From DAOTUB01 sp034437455 (GTDB lineage: Bacteria > Chloroflexota > Anaerolineae > B4-G1): DNA of 20,731 nt. Location of the stretch: positions 1 to 20,731 of the forward strand of contig DAOTUB010000045.1 of NCBI GenBank assembly GCA_034437455.1, written 5' to 3'. Position 1 is the stretch's first letter. Every line of letters starts with the position of its first letter. The notes under the pieces are model-generated. The model was given only the letters and a program-made list of their open reading frames with translations, was not told where the DNA came from and searched no databases. The position numbers and the translations under genes are program-made. Below are positions 8,000-15,768 of this stretch, in pieces.

Positions 8000-9630
8000 G
8001 TGCAGCGATACGATCTCGATTTCTCCTAGTCGGCCTGCTGATACTTGCGTTCGCGCTGGCGCTGACCAGCGCAGTGCAAAAATCGCCGACGATGGACGAG
8101 CAGAACCACGTCGCCCGGGGCGCGGCCTACCTGGGCACAGGCGATCCTCGCCTCAACATCGAGCACCCGCCCCTGATCAACACGCTCAGCGCCTTGCCCG
8201 CCCATCTGCTGCTCGACCTTCAACTGCCGCTGGACGGGTGGTGGGAAGCCAGCGAGTGGTACCATTTTGCTGACAATTTCCTCTGGCGAGCCAACACGCG
8301 CCCCGACCGCATCATCTTCCTGGCTCGCCTGCCGATCATCGGGCTGACGCTGATGCTGATCGCGCTGGTATTCCGTTGGGCCGACGCTCGTTTCGGCCCG
8401 TGGGGCGGACTGCTGGCCGCCGCCTTTTGCGCGCTGGATCCCAACGTCCTGGCCCACGCCCGGCTGTCCACGACCGACCTGGGAGGAGTCTTTTTTGCTT
8501 TCCTGGCTACTTATCTCCTCTGGAGAGCGCTTCGACAGCCCTCCGCCTCCCGGCAAGGCCGCCGTGTCCTGTGGGCTGGACTGGCGTTGGGCCTGGCTTT
8601 CGCGGCCAAACTATCGGCGCTGCTGTTTGGACCTATCCTGGCGCTTCTGGCTCTGCTGGACGGAATCTCCCGCGGCCCCGGTCAGGCTCGCCGCCTGCTG
8701 AACCGCGCAGGAATGATACTGGCGGCGATCTTGCTGGCGCTGCTGGTGATATGGGCCGCCTACAGTTTTCAGATCAACCCCCTGGAGGAAGGCGGCCTCC
8801 CTGTGCCGGCTCCTCCCTACATACAAGGTGCGCGGGCGATACTGGACTTTGCCAGTGGAGGGCGGCGAGGCTACCTGCTGGGGCAGATCAGTACTGAGGG
8901 CTGGTGGTATTATTTCCCGGTTGCCTTTGCCGTCAAGACGCCTCTTGCGACCCTGGTAGGGCTGCTGATAGCGACGGGCATGGCGCTGCGCCGTCACGCG
9001 GAGCGTCGCGACGATCTGTTCGTCTTGATCCCACCACTACTCTTTTTTCTGATCTCTACCACAGCCCGACTCAATCTGGGCTACCGTCATCTCTTGCCTG
9101 TGCTCCCGTTCCTCGCCGTTCACCTGGGCCGCTTGGTCGATCTACCGTCCCGTTTCCGCCGTTTTCCTCCCCTTGTGCTTGCCACGTGGCTGGCGATCAG
9201 CACAGTCACCATCTATCCTCACTTTCTGGCCTACTTTAACCCCATTGGCGGCGGGCCGGAGAACGGTTGGCGCATTCTGGTTGATTCCAACATGGATTGG
9301 GGACAAGATTTGAAAGGACTGCGAGCCTGGATGGAGCGCGAGGGGGTGGAGCGAGTGCGACTGAGCTGGTTTGGCAGCGCCCATCCCGAAGCGTATGGCA
9401 TTGCCTACGATCCACTGCCGGGCGTCGGTCTCTGGCAGCCGCCTGAGGTATGGAGCGCCTCTCCCTTCGCCCGGGGAGATCCCCCGCCGGGCATCTATGT
9501 CATCAGCGCGAGCAACCTGGCGGGGGTAGCCCTCTACAACCCCAACCTGTACACCTGGTTCCGCCCCCGTCCTCCCGACGCAAAGATCGGCTACTCGCTG
9601 TTCGTCTACGAGGTGATGGCCGATGAATGA
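7996..9630 (+). CDS. GT39/PMT-like membrane glycosyltransferase, short form without C-terminal modules
   Basis: A 544-residue GT-C protein of the DEQ/DWGQDL kind. After the first helix come KSPTMDEQNHVARG with D34-E35, then HPPL (57-60), HARLSTTDLG (154-163), NLGYRHLLPVLPF (360-372) and, past the last helix, DSNMDWGQDL (430-439). It has about ten membrane segments. The chain ends at GYSLFVYEVMADE, the point where its relatives at 15765 and 18185 go on into the middle and beta modules. It is therefore a minimal catalytic form. I see no frameshift or module remnant after the stop: the next gene begins within the last 8 bases. GGTGA at 7984-7988 and the ATGA overlap support the start. It probably transfers a lipid-linked sugar outside the membrane; substrate unknown. 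Confidence 0.93.
   Translation: MSAAIRSRFLLVGLLILAFALALTSAVQKSPTMDEQNHVARGAAYLGTGDPRLNIEHPPLINTLSALPAHLLLDLQLPLDGWWEASEWYHFADNFLWRANTRPDRIIFLARLPIIGLTLMLIALVFRWADARFGPWGGLLAAAFCALDPNVLAHARLSTTDLGGVFFAFLATYLLWRALRQPSASRQGRRVLWAGLALGLAFAAKLSALLFGPILALLALLDGISRGPGQARRLLNRAGMILAAILLALLVIWAAYSFQINPLEEGGLPVPAPPYIQGARAILDFASGGRRGYLLGQISTEGWWYYFPVAFAVKTPLATLVGLLIATGMALRRHAERRDDLFVLIPPLLFFLISTTARLNLGYRHLLPVLPFLAVHLGRLVDLPSRFRRFPPLVLATWLAISTVTIYPHFLAYFNPIGGGPENGWRILVDSNMDWGQDLKGLRAWMEREGVERVRLSWFGSAHPEAYGIAYDPLPGVGLWQPPEVWSASPFARGDPPPGIYVISASNLAGVALYNPNLYTWFRPRPPDAKIGYSLFVYEVMADE
9610..9616 (+). promoter_or_regulatory. Ribosome binding site within the last codons of the preceding gene
   Basis: GAGGTGA, a full match to the core anti-Shine-Dalgarno partner, ends six bases before the ATG at 9623. 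It is also read as the final Glu-Val codons of the preceding protein (YEV). Confidence 0.6.
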
Positions 9631-11620
9631 GCGCAAACCGGCAAAATGGCTTCTGATCGCAAGCATCCTGTTACTGGCCGCTTTCTTTCGACTCCACCGC
9701 CTGCGCACGATGCCCTGGGGATTATCTCAGGACGAGACCGTCAACGCCGACACCTCGCTCGACCTTCTCGACGGCCCGCATGTTCCTTTCCTCGCCGGGG
9801 GGTTCGGCCACGAGCCGCTCTTCCACTACCTCCAGGCCGCTACCCTCGTCCTGTTCGGCGACAATGTGATCGGCATCCGCATGCCCGCAGTGGCGGCCGG
9901 GATGCTGTTGGTCGCCGCCAGTTACGCGATGATACAAAGGCTCTTTGGACCGATAGCGGCGATGACGACGGCCGGTGGGTTGGCGATCTCCTGGTGGCCC
10001 ATCATCTTCAGCCGCATCGGGATTCGCGCCATCACCTTTCCGCTGCTCCTCACGCTGGCCGTGCTCTCGCTCTGGCGAGGACTGGCTTCTCGCCGTCGCA
10101 TCCCCGTGATGCTTTCAGGCTTATTTGGGGGACTGGCTTTCTATACCTACACATCCGCCCGCGTCCTGCCCGCGCTGGCGCTGGCCTGGCTGACCTACGC
10201 GGCGCTCTTCCAGCGAACAAAGCTGAGTCGACATTGGAGAGCCTTGCTCGGCGCGGCGCTGATTGCAACGGCGGTCGTGGCTCCTCTCGCCCTCTATCTC
10301 CAGGCGCACCCCGAGTTTCAGGAACGCATCCAGCAGTTGCAAGGCCCGCTGACGGCGCTGCGCCAGGGCGATCCCCGGCCCGTGGGACGCGCAACTCTGG
10401 CTACGCTGGGCATGTTCAGCTACAATGGCGAGGCCCGCTGGACGTATGGCATTCCCGGTCGCCCGATCCTGGATCCACTGAGCGGGCTGTTGTTCTACCT
10501 GGGACTGATCCGGTGCGCAGTACAGATGCGACGGCCCGCCTGTGGCCTCGTGGGGCTGTGGCTCCTCGTCACCCTGACGCCGAGCATGATCACACCCGAC
10601 GCCCCCAGCAGCATCCGCGCCATCGGCGCGCTCCCGGTGGTCTATGGAATGATCGGCATCGGGGCGGCGTGGTTGTGGACGCAGGCGACGCGCCGGGGCC
10701 GCCTGATGCGGGCGTGCTTTCTCGTCGGCTTGAGCCTGGTGGGCGCGGTCCACATGGGCTGGACGTACAGAGATGGCTTTCGCGCGTGGGCCACTCACCA
10801 CGAGGTTTACTGGCGCTACAAGGCCCATTTTGCCGACATCGCCTCCTTCCTCGGTGACCAGTCCGCTGCGCTGCCCACCGTGGTGATCGAGTTGTGGATC
10901 GAGCCGTTGGACATAGACGGTTTGCGCCGCAACCTGATCCACGACGAACACCAACCTCGTTGGGTGCAGGGAGGACGATCTTTTTTATGGCCCGTTGGCG
11001 CAGAGGGCTTCACGTTGGCACTGCCCATTTTCTCCAGCGCCGACGACGAAATCTGGCGGCTCTTTGCTGGCGACCCGCCGGTCGTCTCCACGAGCGCCTA
11101 CCGCATGCCCGATGGCCGTCCTGGCGTCACCTTCTACACCATCGAGACCGAGCCGATCCTTTCCGATTTTCTGACGCGAGCCTCTCGCGCGCCGGTCACG
11201 CTGCCCGAAAGCGCGCAAACCGTTCCATTGCCGGCCAACTTTGCTCAGATCGCCTTTCTGGGCGACCAGGCACCCGAAACAACCAGGCCAGGCGACGACT
11301 TGCGTCTCATCACCCTGTGGCGCGTGCTCCGCGACAGTCCGGAACCGCTCAAAATCTTTGTCCATCTGCTGGATGCCAGCGGTACCCTCGTCGCCCAGCA
11401 CGATGGCTTTGACGTCTGGGCCGCGTCGCTGCGCCGGGGCGACGTGATCGCCCAACTGCACGTCATTCCATTGGAATCTCAGATTCCCCCTGGTCGCTAT
11501 CGCTTGCAGATGGGCGTCTACACTCGCGCCGACCAGGTCCGACTACCAGTGCTGATCAAAGACGGCGCCATCGCCGATAGGTTATGGTTGGACACGGTGG
11601 AGGTGAAACCACGTCAATGA
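9623..11620 (+). CDS. GT39-like membrane glycosyltransferase (QDE/GHEP type) with middle and beta modules
   Basis: A 665-residue protein and the closest relative in the window of the one at 2677. The outer-loop acid is in WGLSQDET (D37, E38), GFGHEPLFHYL is at 60-70, YTYTSARVLP at 174-183, and TPSMITPDAPSSIRAIGALP at 319-338. About eleven membrane segments end near residue 382. The soluble part has a middle module with RWVQGGRSFLWP (446-457) and a beta module at about 534-662 with LKIFVHLLDASG, the PPG turn and RLPV. It overlaps the previous gene by 8 bases and the next by 4. Its last beta strand (TVEV) codes for a strong ribosome site for the next gene. Probable polyprenyl-phosphate-sugar transferase; donor and acceptor unknown. 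Confidence 0.93.
   Translation: MNERKPAKWLLIASILLLAAFFRLHRLRTMPWGLSQDETVNADTSLDLLDGPHVPFLAGGFGHEPLFHYLQAATLVLFGDNVIGIRMPAVAAGMLLVAASYAMIQRLFGPIAAMTTAGGLAISWWPIIFSRIGIRAITFPLLLTLAVLSLWRGLASRRRIPVMLSGLFGGLAFYTYTSARVLPALALAWLTYAALFQRTKLSRHWRALLGAALIATAVVAPLALYLQAHPEFQERIQQLQGPLTALRQGDPRPVGRATLATLGMFSYNGEARWTYGIPGRPILDPLSGLLFYLGLIRCAVQMRRPACGLVGLWLLVTLTPSMITPDAPSSIRAIGALPVVYGMIGIGAAWLWTQATRRGRLMRACFLVGLSLVGAVHMGWTYRDGFRAWATHHEVYWRYKAHFADIASFLGDQSAALPTVVIELWIEPLDIDGLRRNLIHDEHQPRWVQGGRSFLWPVGAEGFTLALPIFSSADDEIWRLFAGDPPVVSTSAYRMPDGRPGVTFYTIETEPILSDFLTRASRAPVTLPESAQTVPLPANFAQIAFLGDQAPETTRPGDDLRLITLWRVLRDSPEPLKIFVHLLDASGTLVAQHDGFDVWAASLRRGDVIAQLHVIPLESQIPPGRYRLQMGVYTRADQVRLPVLIKDGAIADRLWLDTVEVKPRQ
11599..11606 (+). 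promoter_or_regulatory. Ribosome binding site for the gene at 11617
   Basis: GGAGGTGA is an eight-base match to the anti-Shine-Dalgarno partner and lies ten bases before ATG 11617. It is also the coding sequence of the terminal Val-Glu-Val strand of the preceding protein. It lies inside the ORF if the upstream in-frame ATG at 11584 is used, which argues for 11617. Confidence 0.55.
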
Positions 11621-13728
11621 AGACGCCTCCCCGCTGGCACACGTTAGCCATGATCCTTCTGCTACTATTGGCTTTCGGCATGCGCCTTTACCGTCTGGAC
11701 GATCTGCCGCCGAGCCTCTTTCACGACGAAGCGTACAATACGCTTGATGCGCAGGCGCTGGCCGAAGGGCTGCCCCGTAGGGGCGGAGGCCTCTACGGGA
11801 CTGCGCCCCATCCGCGCTTCTACGATAGCTGGGAGGTCTATGCTCGCACCATCCACACCGACTGGCCGCCCGCTGCAACTCGCTTCCCCGTGTTTTTGGA
11901 GGGCAACTATGGACGGGAGGCGCTCTTCCACTACCTCGGCGCTTTCGTCGTCGCCTTGGTCGGCCCCAAGGTGTGGGCGCTGCGCCTGGTGGCCGCGTGG
12001 ATGGGCGTCCTTGCCGTGCTGACCGCCTACATGGTTGCTCGCGAACTTTTCAGCGATGAGGCGGAGCGGGCCAGACGGCTGGCGACCCTGACGACTGCCG
12101 TGGCCGTGGGAATCTACAGCCTGCTCGGCTTCAGCCGGTTGGGTCTGCGCATCATCACGCTGGTCACGCTGGCGGGGTTGACCGTAGCATTCTGGTGGCG
12201 TGCCGGTCGCACTGGACGATGGCGTTGGTGGGCGCTGGCAGGGTTGATGCTTGGACTGACGCAATACACGTACATCCCGTCGCGCCTGCTGCCATTGATC
12301 GTCGCTTTCGCGACGCTGGCCTGGATCATACGCCGCCCGCGAGAACGACCCCGCCTGGTGCGAGGCGCGCTGCTGGCATCGCTGGTCACGCTTGTTGTGA
12401 CAGCGCCGCTCATTGCGTTTTTCATCCGCTACCCCGCCTATCTCACCCTGCGCGCCAAGGTCATCGCCGCCGACGCCCCCGAACACGGCCTGGCCATGAT
12501 GATCGCCAACGTGGGACGAGTATTGTTAGGCCTGGTGTGGCGCGGCGATCCCAACCCGATCCTCAATCTGCCCGGTCGCCCAGCCCTCGACGTCGTGCAA
12601 TCCATATTTTTCGTCGTCGGCGTGATCGTCTGCCTGCGCCGAGCGCGGCGGCTCGTCTACCCACGGCAAGGCCGCTTCCTCCTGTTCTGGGCGGCTGTGA
12701 TGCACGTGCCCTCCATCCTCTCCGGCGTCGCTCCTACCTTTGGGCGCTCCATCGGCGGCGCGTTGCCCGTGGCGCTCATCGTCGCCGTGGGGATGGAAGC
12801 AGCCTGGACGAGTAGCGTCGCCCGCTGGCCGCGTCGTCGTTCGTGGGCCACGTCTGCCGTCGTGGCTGCCCTGGCCCTTAGCATCGGGCTGACGGCGCGT
12901 GATTATTTCGTCGTCTGGGCCGAGTGGCCCGGGTTGCCCCAGATTTTCCACGAGGAGATGGCGACCGTCGGTCGGTACATCGGCCAGTTGCCGGATGAGA
13001 CCGTCGTCTACATGACGCCGACGCAGAAATATTATGCAACTCTCTTGGTGGCCATGGGTCCTGGAGAACACGACCGGCCCCGCGATTTCTACGGTCCCGC
13101 CGGATTGCTGCCGGCCGGGGAGCCAGGCCGTGAAACCGTCTATCTCATCCTCGAAGGCGACGAGACGACCGCCGATCTGCTGGAGGAGACCTTTCCTGAC
13201 GGACAGTGGAATGTGCGTAACGCGGTGTTTTCTGCCTGGCGCGTCCCACCTACTGCCAACCGCGTGCGCCCTCGACACACCGCGCACGCCGATTTTGCTG
13301 ACCGAATTCGATTGATTGGCTTCGACCTTCCATCCACTCAAGTATGTCCGGGCGATGCCCTGTCGGTGCGGCTTGTCTGGCAGGCGCTGAGCGCGATGGA
13401 ACGACGTTACACGGCCTTTGTTCATCTGCTCGGTCCCGACAACCCAACATCTGGAACGCCTTTGTGGGCACAGGACGATCACGAACCGGGCCACGCTACG
13501 TACAGCACCGATCGCTGGTTCGCTGGCGAGGTTCTGATGGACACCTTTCATCTCCAGATCCCCGCCGATGCCCCGCCTGGGGAGTATACCTTGTCCACCG
13601 GCTTTTACGATCGGGAGACCTTTGCGCGACTGCCCCGTAGTGGCGAGGGTCACTACGGGACTACGCCCCGCAGCGACGCCGCAGGCGACACGGCGACGAT
13701 GATTACGATCACCCTGGAGGCGCCGTAG
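11617..13728 (+). CDS. GT39-like membrane glycosyltransferase (HDE type) carrying two palindromic-element peptides
   Basis: A 703-residue GT-C protein. RLYRLDDLPPSLFHDEAYN puts D37-E38 in the first outer loop, and NYGREALFHYL (97-107) replaces the GHEP motif of its relatives. About ten membrane segments run to roughly residue 430. A soluble region with less clear similarity to the middle module precedes the beta module at about 558-702, which has LVWQAL, FVHLLG, the PPG turn and RLP. Two copies of the 39-base palindromic element are read through. One codes for residues 52-64 in the first outer loop close to the presumed active site. The other codes for residues 672-684 in the loop before the last strand of the beta module. 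I chose ATG 11617 for the ATGA overlap and ribosome site; ATG 11584 would add 11 residues. The next gene starts right after its stop. Confidence 0.9.
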   Translation: MKTPPRWHTLAMILLLLLAFGMRLYRLDDLPPSLFHDEAYNTLDAQALAEGLPRRGGGLYGTAPHPRFYDSWEVYARTIHTDWPPAATRFPVFLEGNYGREALFHYLGAFVVALVGPKVWALRLVAAWMGVLAVLTAYMVARELFSDEAERARRLATLTTAVAVGIYSLLGFSRLGLRIITLVTLAGLTVAFWWRAGRTGRWRWWALAGLMLGLTQYTYIPSRLLPLIVAFATLAWIIRRPRERPRLVRGALLASLVTLVVTAPLIAFFIRYPAYLTLRAKVIAADAPEHGLAMMIANVGRVLLGLVWRGDPNPILNLPGRPALDVVQSIFFVVGVIVCLRRARRLVYPRQGRFLLFWAAVMHVPSILSGVAPTFGRSIGGALPVALIVAVGMEAAWTSSVARWPRRRSWATSAVVAALALSIGLTARDYFVVWAEWPGLPQIFHEEMATVGRYIGQLPDETVVYMTPTQKYYATLLVAMGPGEHDRPRDFYGPAGLLPAGEPGRETVYLILEGDETTADLLEETFPDGQWNVRNAVFSAWRVPPTANRVRPRHTAHADFADRIRLIGFDLPSTQVCPGDALSVRLVWQALSAMERRYTAFVHLLGPDNPTSGTPLWAQDDHEPGHATYSTDRWFAGEVLMDTFHLQIPADAPPGEYTLSTGFYDRETFARLPRSGEGHYGTTPRSDAAGDTATMITITLEAP
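11772..11810. repeat. Palindromic in-frame repeat element, copy B
   Basis: A 39-base element with inner arms CCCGTAG (11774-11780) and CTACGGG (11793-11799), extendable by one G-T and one G-C pair. It is 32 of 39 identical to copy C at 13632. It is read as PRRGGGLYGTAP in the same frame as the other copies. Confidence 0.75.
13632..13670. repeat. Palindromic in-frame repeat element, copy C
   Basis: The best-preserved stem: nine perfect pairs between CCCGTAGTG (13634-13642) and CACTACGGG (13651-13659), around an eight-base loop. It is read as PRSGEGHYGTTPR within the beta module of the protein at 11617. The inner two pairs differ from copy B in both arms, so pairing is kept by paired changes. 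Confidence 0.8.
13716..13720 (+). promoter_or_regulatory. Ribosome binding site of the gene at 13729
   Basis: GGAGG lies eight bases before ATG 13729, inside the last codons of the preceding gene. It supports a start exactly abutting the preceding TAG. Confidence 0.65.
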
Positions 13729-15768
13729 ATGGAACGAAATGGCGTCAAGACACGGCGCAACCTTGCACTCTGGATCATCCTGCTGTTCTTCCTCGTGTGG
13801 GTTTTCTTGACTCACACTCACGTCGGATCGTTCAACGACCGCTCCCGTATGGCGGCCATCGAGTCGCTCGTTCATCGGGATACCTGGATCATTGACGACT
13901 CGCCTTTCAGCCGCACAGTGGATCGTATCCTCGTAAAAGACCACTTTTATTCCGACAAACCCCCTGTCCTCACGTTCATCGCGTCCGGCGTGTACACCAT
14001 TTTGCACCGGGGATTCCAGCTCACGCTCGATGCCAGTTGGCGCGATCTCGACCGAGCGCCGTGCCACTGCCGCGCCTTTTGCGACGACGATCCAGATCGG
14101 GCCTACTATTGGCTCACCTTGGCGCTGGTAGGGCTGCCTTCGGCGCTGATGTTGGGCCTCTTTTACCACCTGACCGGTCGCTTTGGGATCAACAATCCCA
14201 GTGCGCTCTTGTTGACCGTCTCGCTGGGCCTGGCCACGCAGGTCTTGCCCTACAGCACCGTTTTCAACAGCCACGTCCCGGCCGCCGCCTGTTTGTTCGC
14301 CGGGTTCTATGCCCTGCTCAAAGCGGGCGACGCTCGCGACGCTGCTCGCCGCTGGCTCTTTGTCGCCGGGCTGCTGGTCGCGTTGGCCGCCACGTTTGAT
14401 CTGGGGGTGGGTCTTTTCCTGGTCGCCTGTTTTGGTTACGCAGTCTGGATCCATCGCCGTCGCGCCTGGCCTTATATCCTGGGTGCAATGCTCCCCCTGC
14501 TCCTGATGGCTGTCCTGGACTATCAGATCGTTGGCAATCTTTTGCCTCCGTATATGTACACCCAGGGCTACGATTATCCGGGCTCCCGCTTCCCTCAGAC
14601 CGTGGCGGGCAATCGCAGCCCGGACAATGTGCTGCTCTATGGCCTGCGCCTGCTCTCTGGCGACCACGGCCTGTTCGCTTTCAGCCCGGTGTTGCTGTGG
14701 GCCGTCGTTGCCCTGGTGCGGACCTGGCGCAGGCGCGCCGATCCACTGCGAGGGATCGCCGCACTCGTTGGATTGACCAGCGGCGCGTTCGCTCTCTATT
14801 TTATCCTGTTCACCGACAATTTCGGCGGAGACGCCTACGGTCCGCGCTGGTACACGGTATTCATCCCATTGCTCTTTATCTTTGTCGCCGCTACGTGGGA
14901 CAGGCTGCGCGCGCGGGTCTCCTGGTTCTTGTTCCTGGCGTTGACTGTTCTCTCGTTCATCAACAGCTTCCAGGGCGCTCTCAACCCCTGGCGCAAGAGC
15001 GCCCCGCTGCTGTGGCTGGAATACGCCCGACCAGGGCAGCGGGAGCCGGTGAACGTGGCTCTCTCCGGGATCGCCTTCGAGGAGCTGGAGCCACACTTTC
15101 TGGATACCTTCGCCACCCGCCGCGTGGACAAACGCTGGTTCGACGCCCGTTCCTGTCTGGTCATCCCTCCCGGCTCGACGTGGCTCTTCGTCGGCCCGGA
15201 TACTCCGCTCGACCCGGCGCTGGCCGAGCGAAGCGGGCTGGCCTCCGGCGGCAGTCTGGCCGGCCACTTTGATCTACGGCCGGCCTGGGACGCCTACGCC
15301 TACGGGGAGCGATTGGAGACGCTGGCGTGGATCAGCCCCGCGCTCGTCTCATCGAACTCGGACCCGCTGGAACCCGTCGCACTCCCGGCCAGCTTTGGCG
15401 ACCAGCTCGCTTTTGTCGGATACGAGCTATTGAGCGATGAGGCAAGCGCCGGGGCAGAGATCGCGCTCATCACTGCCTGGCAGGTCGAAAGGAAGCCGGA
15501 GCCGCCGCTGGCCCTTTTCGTCCACTTGCTGAATTCCCAGGGTCACATTGCCGGTCAGTACGACGGCTTGGGAGCGAACCCGGATGGCCTGTATCAAGGC
15601 GACGTACTGTTGCACGTCCATCGTTTCAAAGTGATCCCCAACGCAACGCCGGGCGCCTACTGGTTGCAGGTGGGCCTCTACGATCCAGAAACAAGGACGC
15701 GGCTATTGCTGACAGACCAGGACGGCGACCGGTTATTGTTGACGACGGTAGAGGTGACCGGCCAATGA
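13729..15768 (+). CDS. GT39-like membrane protein of the SDKPP type with middle and beta modules
   Basis: A 679-residue polytopic protein of a distinct GT-C-like family. Its first outer loop has SFNDRSRMAAIESL (34-47) and, later, DHFYSDKPPVL (71-81), a pattern known from GT39-like membrane proteins with YSDKAPG-type motifs. The usual DE pair is absent; D37 is followed by Arg. LLSGDHGLFAFSPVLL (308-323) and GGDAYGPRWY (366-375) are further family landmarks. An unusual Cys-rich patch PCHCRAFC sits at 111-118. About ten membrane segments end near 415. The middle module has RWFDARSCLVIP (469-480) and the beta module is at about 552-677 with FVHLLNSQG and VGLYDPET. Transferase activity is inferred from family and context; it could be a divergent or inactive member. 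The start abuts the previous stop and the gene overlaps the next by 4 bases. Confidence 0.88.
   Translation: MERNGVKTRRNLALWIILLFFLVWVFLTHTHVGSFNDRSRMAAIESLVHRDTWIIDDSPFSRTVDRILVKDHFYSDKPPVLTFIASGVYTILHRGFQLTLDASWRDLDRAPCHCRAFCDDDPDRAYYWLTLALVGLPSALMLGLFYHLTGRFGINNPSALLLTVSLGLATQVLPYSTVFNSHVPAAACLFAGFYALLKAGDARDAARRWLFVAGLLVALAATFDLGVGLFLVACFGYAVWIHRRRAWPYILGAMLPLLLMAVLDYQIVGNLLPPYMYTQGYDYPGSRFPQTVAGNRSPDNVLLYGLRLLSGDHGLFAFSPVLLWAVVALVRTWRRRADPLRGIAALVGLTSGAFALYFILFTDNFGGDAYGPRWYTVFIPLLFIFVAATWDRLRARVSWFLFLALTVLSFINSFQGALNPWRKSAPLLWLEYARPGQREPVNVALSGIAFEELEPHFLDTFATRRVDKRWFDARSCLVIPPGSTWLFVGPDTPLDPALAERSGLASGGSLAGHFDLRPAWDAYAYGERLETLAWISPALVSSNSDPLEPVALPASFGDQLAFVGYELLSDEASAGAEIALITAWQVERKPEPPLALFVHLLNSQGHIAGQYDGLGANPDGLYQGDVLLHVHRFKVIPNATPGAYWLQVGLYDPETRTRLLLTDQDGDRLLLTTVEVTGQ
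15751..15757 (+). promoter_or_regulatory. Ribosome binding site of the gene at 15765
   Basis: GAGGTGA lies seven bases before the ATG at 15765 and is also read as the Glu-Val end of the preceding protein's last beta strand (TTVEV). Confidence 0.6.

Noticed and set aside
11584..11616. Upstream ATG start for the gene at 11617
   Set aside because: It adds 11 Gly-rich residues before a typical membrane-protein start, has a weak ribosome site, and would place the strong GGAGGTGA inside the gene.
12526..15267. A 913-codon open frame on the minus strand opposite two operon genes
   Set aside because: It is the antisense reading of two convincing membrane-protein genes. Its product is full of Gln, Arg, Gly and Asp with no domain, as expected from the reverse of Leu- and Ala-rich codons in GC-rich DNA.
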